Position numbers and translations under genes: made by a program
The notes under the pieces: model-generated
The model's database searches: none
The model's input: only the letters and a program-made list of their open reading frames with translations
What the model was told of the DNA's origin: nothing
Shown here: in pieces, positions 12,266 through 23,366 of the stretch
Layout: every line of letters begins with the position of its first letter
How positions within the stretch are numbered: position 1 is the first letter of the stretch
Origin: Chrysopilus asiliformis
Lineage: Eukaryota > Arthropoda > Insecta > Diptera > Rhagionidae
NCBI GenBank assembly: GCA_964034945.1
Contig: OZ035962.1
Span: 19,304,530 to 19,368,529, forward strand
DNA length: 64,000 nt
Direction of reading: 5' to 3'

Positions 12266-12439
12266 CAGTACAGTAATCCCCAGATAACTGCTTCTCGGAT
12301 AACTGCACTACCCTTTTAAGTGCAACAGCAATTCGAACTCCGTACACATTTTTAAGAATTCCACACCATGGTTATCGCTTAACTGCAACCCGCTTAAAAG
12401 CAAAACCCCTATTACTACACAAAAAAATTATATGCAACT

Positions 12440-13085
12440 AGCTTCAATACCCGTCGTTGCCGGCTTAAGTTTTTTCAAATTTTTTTTTGATGATCTACGT
12501 TGGAGTTAAACTTCAGGCCAATCGGCTCGGTAGTTTTCCCGCGAAAGGGTAACACAAAGGAAGAGCTAAGTTTCGAGATCACTTTACCCCCTCCCCTTAC
12601 TTCCCCCACCCCTCGCATTACTTTCCGTATGCCTATGTTGGAACAAGAACTACCACAGACACTCGTGCCAAATTTCAAGTCAATCGGTTCAGCCGTTTTT
12701 GCGTGAAAGAGGAACAGACAGACAGACAGACACCAACTCATTTTTATATAGTACCAGGAAGACCAAGCCATACTCGGCGACTTCAAAATCCTACTTTTGC
12801 TGATTTGTTTTTAAATTCCCGACCTAGAAAGCTAGAACTAAAACGAACGCGCGATAACAAAATTTCATAGAAATCGGTTGAGTGGTTATTGAGTAATCGC
12901 TGTCACCGATTTTTGAAACGTTGTTTTGAGACACCAGGTGAGGGTCTCGAGAGGAGGGAAAAGTCAGGTCTGTAGTGGAAAAATCGAAAGCCCTCAGCCC
13001 CCTTAGTAATACCATAAAGTTTCATTAAGATCGGACTACCCAATTCGAAGACACCTGGCGAGGGGTATCGAGGGGGAATGTTCTC
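12440..13085. mobile_element. Helentron-like subfamily J repeat (copy J2), nested in I1
   Basis: It is the inverse of J1. It has a GACAGACAGACAGAC core near 12715, then 'TAGTACCAGGAAGACC', a decayed hairpin (ACCAAGCCATACTCGG), 'AAATCCTACTTTTGCTG', and the 'GAGACACCAGGTGAG' and 'AATTCGAAGACACCTGG' blocks. Both outer boundaries are set by where I1-like sequence stops and resumes, so they are approximate. Confidence 0.6.
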
Positions 13086-13375
13086 AGACGTATTTTCCCT
13101 CGAATAAGTACAGAAGTGCTTTTTTCCTTTTAATTTTTAATACTTTGTTTTGTCATATTTTCTTGATCGTGTGTATGTATCTTCACGCCCCACTAGAAAG
13201 GGTAAAAATCAGTGCAATTATATTGTGCTCACACAATCCTAGAAAGTAAAAGCACAATTTTTTGCAATTAGGAACCCTGATAAGTGCACAATTTCGTGCA
13301 GTAAAAAGGGTCCCGTATACGTGCACAATTTTTGCTGTTGAATGAGTATCGGATAAGCGCAAACCCTCGTAACTG

Positions 13376-13647
13376 CACTCAGAAAAATGTCCAGGTCAAC
13401 TTTTTGTCAGGTTAACTCTGACCTTACAGAGGTTTCTGTAAGCCAGCTAGCGGTCAAAGTTAACCTATCTAAGGTCAACTCGTGCAGCTCCCAATGCCCT
13501 ACTTCGCCTGCTGGTGGCTTAATTTCAGAATTACTCCGACCACAGGTCAACTCAGTTTTACTTGCCCACATGCAGGCGAACGCGCGCCTGCCCGAGGCCA
13601 ATTACGCCGTATGTAGGTCGTCGAGTTAGCCTCCATTTTTCTGAGTG
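13376..13647. mobile_element. 272-bp inverted-repeat element nested in I1
   Basis: Ends CACTCAGAAAAATG and CATTTTTCTGAGTG are perfect 14-bp inverted repeats, flanked by TG on both sides. The I2 copy gives the empty site (CTGCACAAGAAATCC), so the insertion point is exact. A diverged relative lies at about 14405-14676. The interior is GC-richer than its surroundings and non-coding. Confidence 0.7.
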
Positions 13648-13748
13648 TGCACAAGAAATCCAGGATTTTTCCCATGTGCAGTTATCCGGGGAATATCGTA
13701 GCTGACCATTAGGACAAAATTTGAAAGTTTGATGTTAGTTTAATGCTA

Positions 13749-14190
13749 CACTCTAAACCAGACGCTCTTTTCCTTCAAAATTTAAGGAAAAATCTTATCT
13801 GGCGAATTTTTACTGGCGTTTTACTGGAGAGTAAAATTTACTGAAACACAGTAAATTTACTGATAATACAGTAGATTTTTACTGGGGAATCACTGATTTT
13901 CTCCCAGTATTTTATATTTTTCCCGTTTTCCGAAAAATTCTGGTTAGAGATTTTTCAACTATTCTCATGTAAAATAATATATTGACGACAAAAATAACAA
14001 ACAAAAATTAGGTTTGAGAATAAAAAAATGATACCAAAACCATTCAAATGCTTCAAAAACTTTGAAAAGCAGGTTTTAAGATTTTACTGTGAAATTAATG
14101 TTATTCCAGTTCTTTCCACTATGAGAATTTTACTGGGAATACAAGCCAACATTTACTGGGAGGAAGAGTAAATTTTATTTACTGGGATTC
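13749..14190. repeat. CAGTAAA/TTTACTG-rich repeat, copy 2
   Basis: It starts CACTCTAAACCAGACGC and has many TTTACTG and CAGTAAA motifs, 'TTTTACTGGGGAATC' and a final 'TTTACTGGGATTCG'. Shares its start and motif set with 4328-4570. Confidence 0.55.
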
Positions 14191-14404
14191 GTCCATGAAT
14201 TAAAAATCCATGTAAATAAGAAAATTGTTAAGAAATTTCGCTTGAAGATGTCCTAACAATCCTTACAGTTTCTTAACCTGCTTCTATGCTTGTTTTGGCT
14301 TTTTGAAACGTCATTTTTATCCCCTCTCCTGACGTATTTTGGGGCTGTCCACAAAAATGATAGTAACTATATTTAAAACCTGGTACGTAATATTAATTAT
14401 ACAC

Positions 14405-14676
14405 ACATCGCTATTTCCTTTCCCGCCTGTAATCTGGGCACCCTACCTGTGTTAGGGAAAGTAAAAATGTGTCAACCTGTGGCGGGAGAAATTCAAAAAT
14501 TAATCCTGCAGCAAGTAAAGTAGGCCGTAAGGAGCTGCACGGGTTGATGTCAGATAGGGATTTTGAGGATGTGATGTCTTGTAATGGATAACTCCGTCTG
14601 CCTGATACCGGCCAGAGTTCACTTGTCAAAAAGTTGACTTGTATCAGCTTTGTTATTTTTCTGAGTGTGTTGTTCT
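14405..14676. repeat. Diverged relative of the 13376-13647 element
   Basis: Read on the - strand it matches the interior of the 13376-13647 element: 'AAGTCAACTTTTTGACAAG', 'CAACCCGTGCAGCTCC' and 'CCACAGGTTGACACA'. Only the end with TATTTTTCTGAGTG is preserved. Confidence 0.55.
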
Positions 14677-15345
14677 TCCATAATACGATTAATATGAGCG
14701 ATTCTATAATCCTACCCATATGGTCTACCTTAGACTGACGATAGTAGATGGTAGACATTGTCGTACACCAGAGGTGCATATCCCGCTAAATCAACCACTT
14801 CTCAATAGGTAATAGAGAGAAAGGCGTCGGCCTTAATCTGCATTCACTTACTACTTGTATATTCCTCTGTATGGTGAGGCCCACTATTAATGATAGATTT
14901 TTACACATAAACACGAATGTGAAGTTTGTTTAGTGGACCAGTTTAGCACGAAGAAAGCTAATGCCGTAAGATTTTACAGCAGCCGTTGTTGGCGGCAAGG
15001 TAGACAAGTTTTTCCACACCGAAACCGATTAAAGTATAGTTCTTTTTGCTGAAAGTAATTTTTTGTTTCTTACGTCAATAGTGTTTGTGTCGTGTGTGAT
15101 TATATGTTTTGGAATGCAGAGGTTTTTTTTTTTGCTTTAGATTTGATCTCTGTTTACTGTAGTTCAGAATGATACAGTTTTATGGCCAATGTCCGGCTTT
15201 TTGTATTTAATCTTGTTTTGACTGTATATTAATTTAATTCAAATCTTAAATGCCCGGACTCAATTTTAATTGAAAGTTAAACTGAATTTTGGATCTCGTT
15301 AACATCTGTTAATTAAACCCCGACACCGATACACAAAAAAAAGTT
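14677..15345. other. Non-coding DNA, nothing recognised
   Basis: No conserved frame or terminal repeat was found. Confidence 0.45.
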
Positions 15346-15349
15346 TTAA

Positions 15350-15749
15350 AACCCCCACTAGGGTAACAGAAAAGTAGAAAACAAGTTCGTTGTTGTGACT
15401 GCAAAGGATTTGCGTGAAACCTTTAATGGACAAGGAGAAAAATATTGTTTACTCACCTTAGTGGGAGACCTGTATAAAAGTTTATGAAAATGGCGTATTT
15501 TGCACCGAAATACTAATTTTCTCAAAATATATTTGATCTTTGTTCTCACACATATTCTAAGAAAATTAGCATTTCGGTGCAAAAAAGCCGTGAAATTGTC
15601 TTGTTGTGAGTTAGGGAATTCAGCCACAGGTCTCCGCCTACAGTGATTAAACAATATGTTTTTTCTTCTCCAGTAAAAGTTTCACACAAACCCTTTGCAG
15701 TCTCAATAACGGACTTGTTTTCTGCTTTTCTGTTACCTTAGTGGGGGTT
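15350..15749. mobile_element. 400-bp foldback element (TAA duplication)
   Basis: Arms of about 110-180 bp are inverted copies: the left starts AACCCCCACTAGGGTAACAG, the right ends CTGTTACCTTAGTGGGGGTT. The arms also share 'GAAAACAAGT', 'GACTGCAAAGG' and 'ATATTGTTTA'. TAA flanks both sides (15347-15349 and 15750-15752). A second small hairpin, 'TTTTGCACCGAAAT...ATTTCGGTGCAAAA', lies in the centre. Confidence 0.8.
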
Positions 15750-15752
15750 TAA

Positions 15753-17600
15753 AAAAAATTTTAGGCGCAACCTAAGAAGCACTAAAATTGATCTGCGAAC
15801 AATTCAACATTGAAACTAAACTGCGAAATTATGCTGCAACCGAGCTGCGCAGTATATATGACTACAATTGCAACTTTTCGCCTGCAGCACAGACGACACA
15901 TGCTACCCATGTGTGTGTCTGAACACCACACGCTAACAGAACGCCACATTGTTTTTCAAAATTTCACTTGCCACTTCCACACCAAACCACATGCCAACCC
16001 TTACATTGCGCGTCTGCGATAAGAGCTAGCCCAGGTAGCATTTATGTCGGCCGCGTCGTTGGTGGTTGACATCTTTCTTCACCATTTAAGTCACAGTCAT
16101 GTAGCAGCAACTTCCGATGCTGTTAGGAAAGTTTCACAGCTTTTGATTTTTGTCATACAAAGTATTGAACCTTTTGAATAGCATTTTACAAAAATATGCA
16201 ATAAACATATCATAAGTATAAAATAAAAACTGATAGTATATAACTTATGCACAGTGGTTTACACTGTCAAACGTAACGGGCTTTGCAACTAGTTATGTTG
16301 TTTCGTATAGCTAGAAGCGTAATATGCGTACCGCGAAACATACTTACATACCTACCCGTCTTGAAATATTTCAACAAAATGTCTTGTCCATCTTCTTAAA
16401 ATAAATCTCTTGACCAAGCAGGTCAAGCCGACACGTGCCGCAAACTTTTTGCATAATTCAATGACTTTTGGCAAAGACTTCTTGAAAACGAAAAAAAAAA
16501 CAAAAAACAGTTGCCTGAGGCATCACCATATTGATATGGGACATACTTGCTAGTTAAAAGTCTCTTGTATTGTTTTTTCATTAATAAATAAGTACCTCTA
16601 ATTTTAATATTTTGTGATGTGTAATTGACTGCCAAATATGTCTGGTGAATCATTCTGTCTTTTAAAAACAAACATATGTAGCGAAAAAAAATGTTGTGAA
16701 TTTCTTGGAAGCGGTTAAAGGTATAAAATTTCGAAGGCAACTGAAAATAATTTTAAACATGAATTGGGGAGAAATCGGGCGCATTTAATGACTTGAAATA
16801 AGGAATAATACTGGCGTAAAAGACTTACCGGATATAAGGAGGTCAAAAACATCGCAGGTATACACAAATCGTTTCCCAATCGTAGTACGTGAATTAAAGC
16901 ATTTTGTGTTTGCACATAAGGATCCAGGCATTTTCATCTAATATGGAGGAAGTGATGATGATGGAAGTTATCATCGATTTTAATCAAATTAAATTACTCG
17001 ACTTTTTCACCCTCAGTCTTACCCTAGCAAATCGATGTAATTTTTTAACGACATTCTTCAGAGAAAAAATTGGGGAGCATGCCATATCCGAACTTTGAGA
17101 TAAGACACGAATTGAATGGATGGGCGGAGACCTTCAGTTTTACCATCTCTAAGCAATACAGGTAAGTAATAAAAATGGCATAGCAAAAGAAAAACCACAC
17201 AATAGTAGATGCTCGCCAAGTTCTAAAGTACAAAATAATTAAATTCTGATGTAAGTAACGTGTTGCTACAACACCATGTCGTGGGCCATGGGTGGTCGAA
17301 AAGGGGCGGGCGCCAAAATCGCCACTAGCCGGATGTAAATTTTAGATGACTACAACATATTTAAACCGGTCAATCGCAACATAATCAAAATTTTCTGCCA
17401 GGATTTGATAAATTTTTAGTAAATTTAAATATTGAGGCTGGGTTGTAACATAAAGGTGCCCACCTGGGAGGGTGTCATCTTTCTCAGGCAGCGCTACGCT
17501 TTATACGACATTTTGACACAATTAGAAGTTAGCTGCGTCCAATTTGGAACTTACAACGGACAAATCATAGAGATGCGCTTCTCTTGCCACTGTTATGTGA
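15753..17600. other. Non-coding DNA, one shared fragment
   Basis: Mostly featureless. The segment near 17305-17345 ('GGGCGCCAAAATCGCCACTA', 'GCCGGATGTAAATTTTAG') reappears inverted near 27250-27292, so it is a fragment of the hAT-like repeat there. No gene was recognised. Confidence 0.45.
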
Positions 17601-17606
17601 ATTTAA

Positions 17607-17787
17607 AGGAGCCTCCACACGTTCAATGTTACTTGACAAGTATTATTGATGAAAATTTTCGTCAAGTAACATTGATGGAAATTGCCTGCAAACGTAACAT
17701 TGAAGAGCATCCGAACGATCAATGTTACTTGAAACATGAGTCATTCAAGTAAAATTGTCAAGTAACATTGAACGTGCGGAGGCGCCT
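17607..17787. mobile_element. 181-bp foldback MITE (TAA duplication)
   Basis: Ends AGGAGCCTCCACACGTTCAA and its near complement TTGAACGTGCGGAGGCGCCT are flanked by TAA at 17604-17606 and 17788-17790. The sequence TCAATGTTACTTGA and its complement recur four times inside, so several alternative hairpins are possible. Confidence 0.8.
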
Positions 17788-17799
17788 TAAGGTAGGGTT

Positions 17800-18271
17800 G
17801 CCTTTTCATGCCCTAATCACCAGACATTGTCGTTTATCTAAGGCCTACGGAGAATTTTTTAAAGGTGTCAGGAGCACTCCTTTTCTCGGGCTGCACCTTG
17901 CTGCCCTGGTACATTCAAAAAGAACATAAGTATCTCCGGGCACCAGTGTCCGGGGGAAAAAAATGCGGGTCGGCAACCCTAACTTAAGGGTATATTTTTG
18001 GCATTTTAAATTATTGCCTGCAGCGCAAATTTTCTTCAAATTTTCCGTAAAAAAAAACCTCTTCCTGGGATTTTTGGGGTCGCTGAGTCTGGTTCTGACA
18101 TTAAAAAGTCTGTAAGGATGGCGGAAGGATCTGTTAGGATAATGCGGTTGTGCTTTTCATTTTGGATTTTTAGTCATACTCAATAATCACGAAATAACTA
18201 AAAAGAAAAAAAAAATGAAAAAAAAAATCAAAAAAAATTTTTTTTTTCAAAAAGTTTTTTTTTTTTTTAAA
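17800..18271. other. Non-coding, homopolymer-rich DNA
   Basis: Poly-A then poly-T runs at 18205-18270 flank the hairpin that follows. No element boundary was found. Confidence 0.4.
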
Positions 18272-18417
18272 TGCACTAAAAACGAAAAAATAATTTTTTG
18301 GGCACTGTGTATCAGAAATAAAAGCGAAATAAATGCGTAAAAAATAAAATAAATATTTATCTCGCTTTTATTTGTGATACACAGCGCCCAAAAAATTATT
18401 TTTTCCTTTTTAGTGTA
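18272..18417. repeat. Inverted repeat (hairpin)
   Basis: The arms 'TGCACTAAAAACGAAAAAAT' ... 'TTTTTTGGGCACTGTGTATC' pair with 'GATACACAGCGCCCAAAAAA' ... 'CCTTTTTAGTGTA'. An inner 'AAAAGCGAAATAAAT' pairs with 'ATTTATCTCGCTTTT'. It looks like a MITE whose ends are blurred by flanking A/T runs. Confidence 0.65.
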
Positions 18418-20598
18418 TTTTTTTTATAATAGCTTTTTTTCAAATTTGTTTTTTTTTTTTATAGTATTAGTTCACGATTAAGTATTAATCATTTAACACT
18501 ACGTCTATGGAAAAAAACGTGTTTTTATACATGCCTTGACATACGATATTCTTCTATGTTTAATTTTTAATTCACAGAAAAGTAAAAGTTTTTAACTTAT
18601 TTGAGATGTCAAGGATTCACAATTGCAGATTGAATAATTTTCTTACAAAATCCGCAAAAAATAACTAAAATTCTTCCCACAATTAATGTTTTATCGTGCC
18701 TACAAAAACGTTAGAATTTTTACAGCTCAAGAGAGAGGCGTCGATATTAACTCTTTAATAAAAAGTTTTACTAAGGGTATTCACAGCCCTCTTTTAAATT
18801 GCGAGTAATTTTACCGCTCGGTAATTCAGTCAAATTTAACAGATTTTTACCGAGACGGTAATTTGGTTCATGTAAAAATCAATTACCGGATTCGGTAATT
18901 GTAGACATGCCTTGAGTCGAAAAGACGAAAATTAGCGTGATGTATTTTATGGACAGCCAATTACAAATAGTTAGGCTTGGGAAAAAAAAACAGTATGCCC
19001 ACCTTATTTGAAGCCTTGTTTCAAGTTTTCGTATGTAAAAATCGAATTTCAAAATGGTGTTTCTAATTTTCTTTATTAAAATACATAAAACAGAACAATT
19101 GTTTTTTTCATGATTTTTTTTCCTAGCATTTACTCAATTGTAAACAACATACAAACAACATATGGAAAGTTCAAATATTTATTGATTAGAATTTTTCATT
19201 TCCACATTAAATATTAAATTGTTTGCTTCAAAACGGTATTTTAGCGGTTACGATAAAAGTGGAGGGGTGTTAGATTTCAGATATGACGCACAACTAGGAA
19301 AATGTTTATTGCAAAACGGAATTGTGAAAAGAGCAGCAGGACGTAGGTTGAGTTTTCCATTGCACAAAAAGCCATTTCACAACTTTTTATTATGTGCGCG
19401 GATAAAAATACACACAGCCATTAGTACGTTATTTCCCTTGTCGGCTGAGTTTCCTGTTCAACACCCCATTTCACCACCAGCTTTTCTATTTTCCTATCGA
19501 ATAGCAATTCACTGGTGTTTTACTATAGTGAACCGAACAACGAACCAACCCCCATCCTCATGTCCCGTTAAATATTGTGTGTAAACAGTATGGGACGCGA
19601 CGGCAGCATAGTATAATGACAACAACTACGTCGATATTTTATGTAGAAAACGTAACGTTCAAGTTACGCGCAATTTCCAACAACGTCATAATGACGTATT
19701 CTTTTACAACAATGACGTCACATCAGCATGCGCCATTTCTAAGAAGAGTTTTCTTCTCACTTCTTCTGCGTCTCCGCTTCAGTTCGCATCATCAAACAAA
19801 TGGATTGTTGTGGAAAAACGGGGAAAACTCTTTCGGAAATTGACGACGTGGGTAGGAAAATTGTGAAGCTTTCCCTCCAATTTCGCTCCGAAAAAGTCAA
19901 ACAGCAATGGCGCTCTTTTTGATGTCCGTCTTATTTACAGCGTTGTGAGAATTCTACAATAGTGACGCTATTAGACGTTTTTCCACGATGAAAAGATCAG
20001 TGATACCAGAGAGTATGGTTCATATTTTCCAACAACAATTGAGCATTTTCTTCTTGTTTTATTTATCTTGCAGCGTCCTTTAAAGTTTTCAAAAGATTCA
20101 TAAAAAAAAGAATATCTGTGACCCAATTCGCTACGAAAAAAAATGTATTCATTATTCAACGTTCTCGATGCCTTAATATTTGTTACAAACAATCTGCCAT
20201 TATTAATAACATAAAAACTGATTCACATACGCGTATTTCGGGGATTCCCACGCGTGAACATATTGTGAACAAATGAAAATCTAATTGAAATCTACGTAAC
20301 CAACATATTTTTTTACGTTTCTTCAGTGATTACATTTCAATGTTTGACATTGATTACCGATAGCAGCTATCAACATTTTATCAGGTTTTATCACGATTCA
20401 GGTGAATTACGGACTTTTATCAGTGAATATTTTTGTGAATGGAATGTTTTTGTGTGAAAAAGTTGACGCCATTTATACCTAAACATGCACAAATTTATCG
20501 TGAAATTTGTCTCGAAATTTATACCCAGAGAGAAAGTTCTTTCTTATGATTTCAAAGTTCCTTTTCAAATTTTTAGGTGTAAAATTTTCAAGTTTTGC
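18418..20598. other. Repeat-poor stretch with a CRE-like cluster
   Basis: Little repeat content was seen. 19210-19870 is less AT-rich than its surroundings and holds clustered TGACGT motifs (see the separate entry). No domain was recognised in any frame, including a 121-codon + strand frame at 19219-19584 that looks non-conserved. Confidence 0.4.
19683..19720. promoter_or_regulatory. Cluster of CRE/ATF-type TGACGT motifs
   Basis: Within 38 bp there are ACGTCAT, ATGACGTAT and the full palindrome TGACGTCA. Three bZIP-type sites in one helical neighbourhood of AT-rich DNA are unlikely by composition. Function as an enhancer is inference. Confidence 0.35.
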
Positions 20599-20602
20599 TT
20601 AA

Positions 20603-20810
20603 CACGTTCGTGACATCGTGTACCACTGGTGGTATATGTACAGTTTTTTAAAACCGCGCGAGTAAATAATGGTGCAATCGATTTTTGAATATTCCTGACA
20701 GTCGTAAGTATAAAAACATAGTTTTAACATAAATTGATCGCTACTGTACCACCCGTGGTACACGATGTTCAAATGTAAAAAAAGTTGAAAAAGCAAATGT
20801 CACGAACGTG
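20603..20810. mobile_element. 208-bp piggyBac-like MITE (TTAA), copy 1
   Basis: Perfect 14-bp ends CACGTTCGTGACAT and ATGTCACGAACGTG are flanked by TTAA at 20599-20602 and 20811-20814. An inner inverted pair (ATCGTGTACCACTGGTGGTA and TACCACCCGTGGTACACGAT) adds a second stem. TTAA targeting with a CAC/GTG terminus is typical of piggyBac-type elements. Confidence 0.8.
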
Positions 20811-21060
20811 TTAAAAATATGTTTCTTGACCATATTTATTTTAATTATTTAGTAAATCTGAGTCTAATGGGAAGCGAATGTAGGACTTCGAGTAAATTTT
20901 CTTACACAACTGATCGAACGAAAAGCTAAGCAGAAAAAATGTCAGTGATTTTCAACAGTTGTGTTTTCTTAAATCATCCCAAATAGCATCGAAAAGCAGG
21001 GCCACATGAAATTCGTTCTCTGCGGCTTAAAAATGCAGCAATTTACATAATCGGGGCTAA

Positions 21061-21225
21061 AGACTTTGGAACGATTTACCATCTGATGTGTTCCCCCAGG
21101 AGTATAACTCGCAGAAGTTCAAGGAGATCATAATCCGACATCTCCTTTCGTTCTTCCGATCATCCTGAGGTGTGCTTCGGCAGTAAAGGGTCTTCCCCTA
21201 AGCTCTGGCTGAACCTATAAAAAAG
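21061..21225 (+). pseudogene. Non-LTR retrotransposon 3' end (ORF2 C-terminus), copy 1
   Basis: The frame 21061-21168 reads RLWNDLPSDVFPQEYNSQKF... and ends ...LSFFRSS before TGA. 'RLWN.LP..VF' with a following 'F' helix is the typical end of reverse-transcriptase ORF2 in Jockey/CR1-like elements. A short 3' UTR (GCTTCGGCAGTAAAGGGTC, GCTCTGGCTGAACCTATAAA) ends in A. This is a 5'-truncated dead copy. Sister copies lie at 57725-57870 and 59173-59442. Confidence 0.7.
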
Positions 21226-21295
21226 ATTTAGACCTATAATTCACATCCGCGTACCAAAGAAGCGTAAGAAGGGACGAAAACGACACACTGATTAA

Positions 21296-21395
21296 TCCCA
21301 AGTAACCAAATAGGGCGTAAAGTGGTCGTGGCGACTTTAACATCGAATCTTTATGGTCGCCACGACCACTTTACGCCCTATTTGGTTACTTGGGA
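21296..21395. mobile_element. 100-bp near-perfect palindromic MITE (TAA duplication)
   Basis: The element is almost entirely two inverted arms starting TCCCAAGTAACCAAATAGGG and ending with the complement, with a short central loop. TAA flanks both sides (21293-21295 and 21396-21398). Arm identity is close to complete, so this is probably a young insertion. Confidence 0.85.
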
Positions 21396-21399
21396 TAAT

Positions 21400-23150
21400 G
21401 CCACAATAGCTTTAATGAGGAAATCGACGGGTGATCGACGGGTCGTTTTTGGGGCAATATTCGCTTCATGAAAATGCTGCAGCGATAGAGCGGCATTTGA
21501 AGGTTGTCGGCTCGATACAGTGATTAGCTGTGGAACCTGAATGACAGTTTGCTTTGAAGAAGCGTGTAATGGGAACAGGGTCGACACTGTTGCCACTAGA
21601 GTTACATCAGAAGTTTCATAGAAATGTGTTTAACGGGACCAACATTAAATACCCAAATTTTATGCAAAAAGCACAATGGATCCTAAGTGCTTTTTGGGGC
21701 GATAGCTTTTTTTTATTAATTTTATAATTTTTAGTCAAAAAAATCGAGAAAAACATTATTTTTTATTAAGAAAAATGTGGAAATTACAATTTTAATAGGG
21801 CCATATGGCTAATGGAGCCCCCAACTGGCTGCTGGTGTTTTGAACTCATTTAAGCTTACTTAAAACTCTGGAATTGGAGAATTCATGACAGCATAACCCA
21901 AAAAAATTAGCATGGCTTTTCTTAAAACTCATTGGTCGAAAGAATTTCACCAGCGGCACATTGTTGTATTTGGAATCGATTTCACCTCCTTTTCATAAAG
22001 GGCACGTATATTATTAAAGCCTTTATTTGGAGAATGATCAGAAAAAGTTGGACAACATAGCCTTTAATGGTCATGGGGCATCAAATTTCTCCAGGAGGCG
22101 TCAAATTTCTCCTGGGGGCCTCAAATTTCTCCTGGAGGCCTCAAATTTCTCCTGAAGGCCTAAAAATATTCCGCCTCTGCAGTCTTAAAAAGTTCAGAAG
22201 AATCCCGCTTTTCGGATCGTTTGAAAGTTTTAAATGTTTTAAAGTTTAAAGATTTGGACGCACGAAACCAACGCAAAACATGCAAAAAAATTTCGATTTT
22301 TTTTATACTGATTGAGGCGAAAAGCGTTGCTTGAAGGCGCCAAATTGCCTACAGCTGGCTCTGCGTCGTTATCCTTACAGCATCTTTGGGTTTGAATTTT
22401 AAAATTTTGGCACAGAACATTAAAATTCCGTCCGGACTGTATATGTGTGCAAAATTTCAAGTCAACCAGATACGTGGAAGTGGACCAAATTAAGCCTAAC
22501 TTTGAAACATACTTACCACAAAGTGAAGTTAGAAGAAACTGTGTGAAAAAACAATTCCATTTAGAATGCAAATGTCGTAGAAAAACGTCTTCAACCCACC
22601 AAATTTATGTAGGCGATAAAAATTTGGTGGACAGCTTTTCAAATCATTTTATGCCATCCTTGTTGGTAAACGACTTTCAGCTATAAATGTTGATATAATT
22701 TTTAAAAACTCAAACATTTTTTTGATTAACTTCAGTGTGTTTGTCGTTTGTGCAAATAACAAATATCGTATTATCGCGTTCTTTTTTATCAATTTAATTA
22801 TTAGCAGCCTCTGTCTAAATTTACGCCCAAAAAAACGCACAAAAATTATTGTCCAGTAGCTACAATTTAAAAATGATAACAAAAGCATAAAAAATATTTA
22901 TAATTTTCATAGAAGAAATACCCTATTTGATGTTGCGTGAAAAACTAGAGCTTTTGTGGTGTCAAAATTTCGAAATTCCATTTGAGTTCTATCTAGGGTT
23001 GCCAGCCTGTCCTCTTTTATCCAGATATTTTGCTCCATTTAAGGCGTCCGTGGCTGTTAGCATGTTAATAGATTATTACCTCAGTTCATAATAATTTCTT
23101 CCCTGCTTCGCACCTACAGTTTTTACATGGATTGCGAACCATGGATGAAT
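21400..23150. other. Non-coding DNA with one minisatellite
   Basis: Apart from the 20-bp tandem repeat at 22081-22160, no recognisable gene or element was seen. Confidence 0.4.
22081..22160 (+). repeat. 20-bp tandem repeat, four units
   Basis: Four back-to-back copies of TCAAATTTCTCCTGGAGGCC differ by one to three substitutions. The unit contains the palindrome-like CTCCTGGAG. The unit length is not a multiple of three, so it is not a protein repeat. Confidence 0.9.
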
Positions 23151-23159
23151 TACAACATT

Positions 23160-23366
23160 TGTAAGGTTTTTACATTGCAACCCATCAACAGAAGAGGCCG
23201 TAATAGCAATCTAGACCGACGATGTCCTTAACACCAAGCGGCAACTAATCACTACTCATTTCGTAAAGCAAGATGAGTGGACTTGAATCACAGCGTGCGG
23301 CAGGGAATTGAACCACCGACCCCCAGAATACGGTCCAAGTGCTTTACCACTTGGACTACGCTAGGA
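23160..23366 (-). mobile_element. tRNA-derived SINE
   Basis: On the - strand the sequence starts CCTAGCGTAGTCCAAGTGG and runs through a tRNA-like head. An A box (TAGTCCAAGTGG, 23358-23347) and a B box (GGTTCAATTCC, 23314-23304) are spaced about 32 bp apart, as in tRNA internal promoters. The acceptor stem and cloverleaf are degraded and the sequence continues into a non-tRNA body, so it is a SINE and not a functional tRNA. The 3' limit is uncertain. Confidence 0.7.

Larger units (their letters stand above)
12271..13698. mobile_element. Pogo/Tigger-type element with two nested insertions (copy I1)
   Basis: Left end CAGTAATCCCCAGATAACTG and right end GCAGTTATCCGGGGAATATC form inverted repeats. 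TA flanks both (12269-12270 and 13699-13700). Internal motifs 'TGCACAATTTCGTGCAGTAA' and 'AATTCGAACTCCGTACAC' recur in the second copy at 51592-52330. The interior is interrupted by J2 (about 12440-13085) and by a 272-bp element (13376-13647). No transposase remains, so it is non-autonomous. Confidence 0.7.

Noticed and set aside
19219..19584. 121-codon + strand frame
   Set aside because: No recognisable domain; kept only as part of a repeat-poor island that might be regulatory.
23160..23366. Functional tRNA gene
   Set aside because: A and B boxes are present but acceptor, anticodon and variable arms do not pair properly and the sequence continues into a SINE body.
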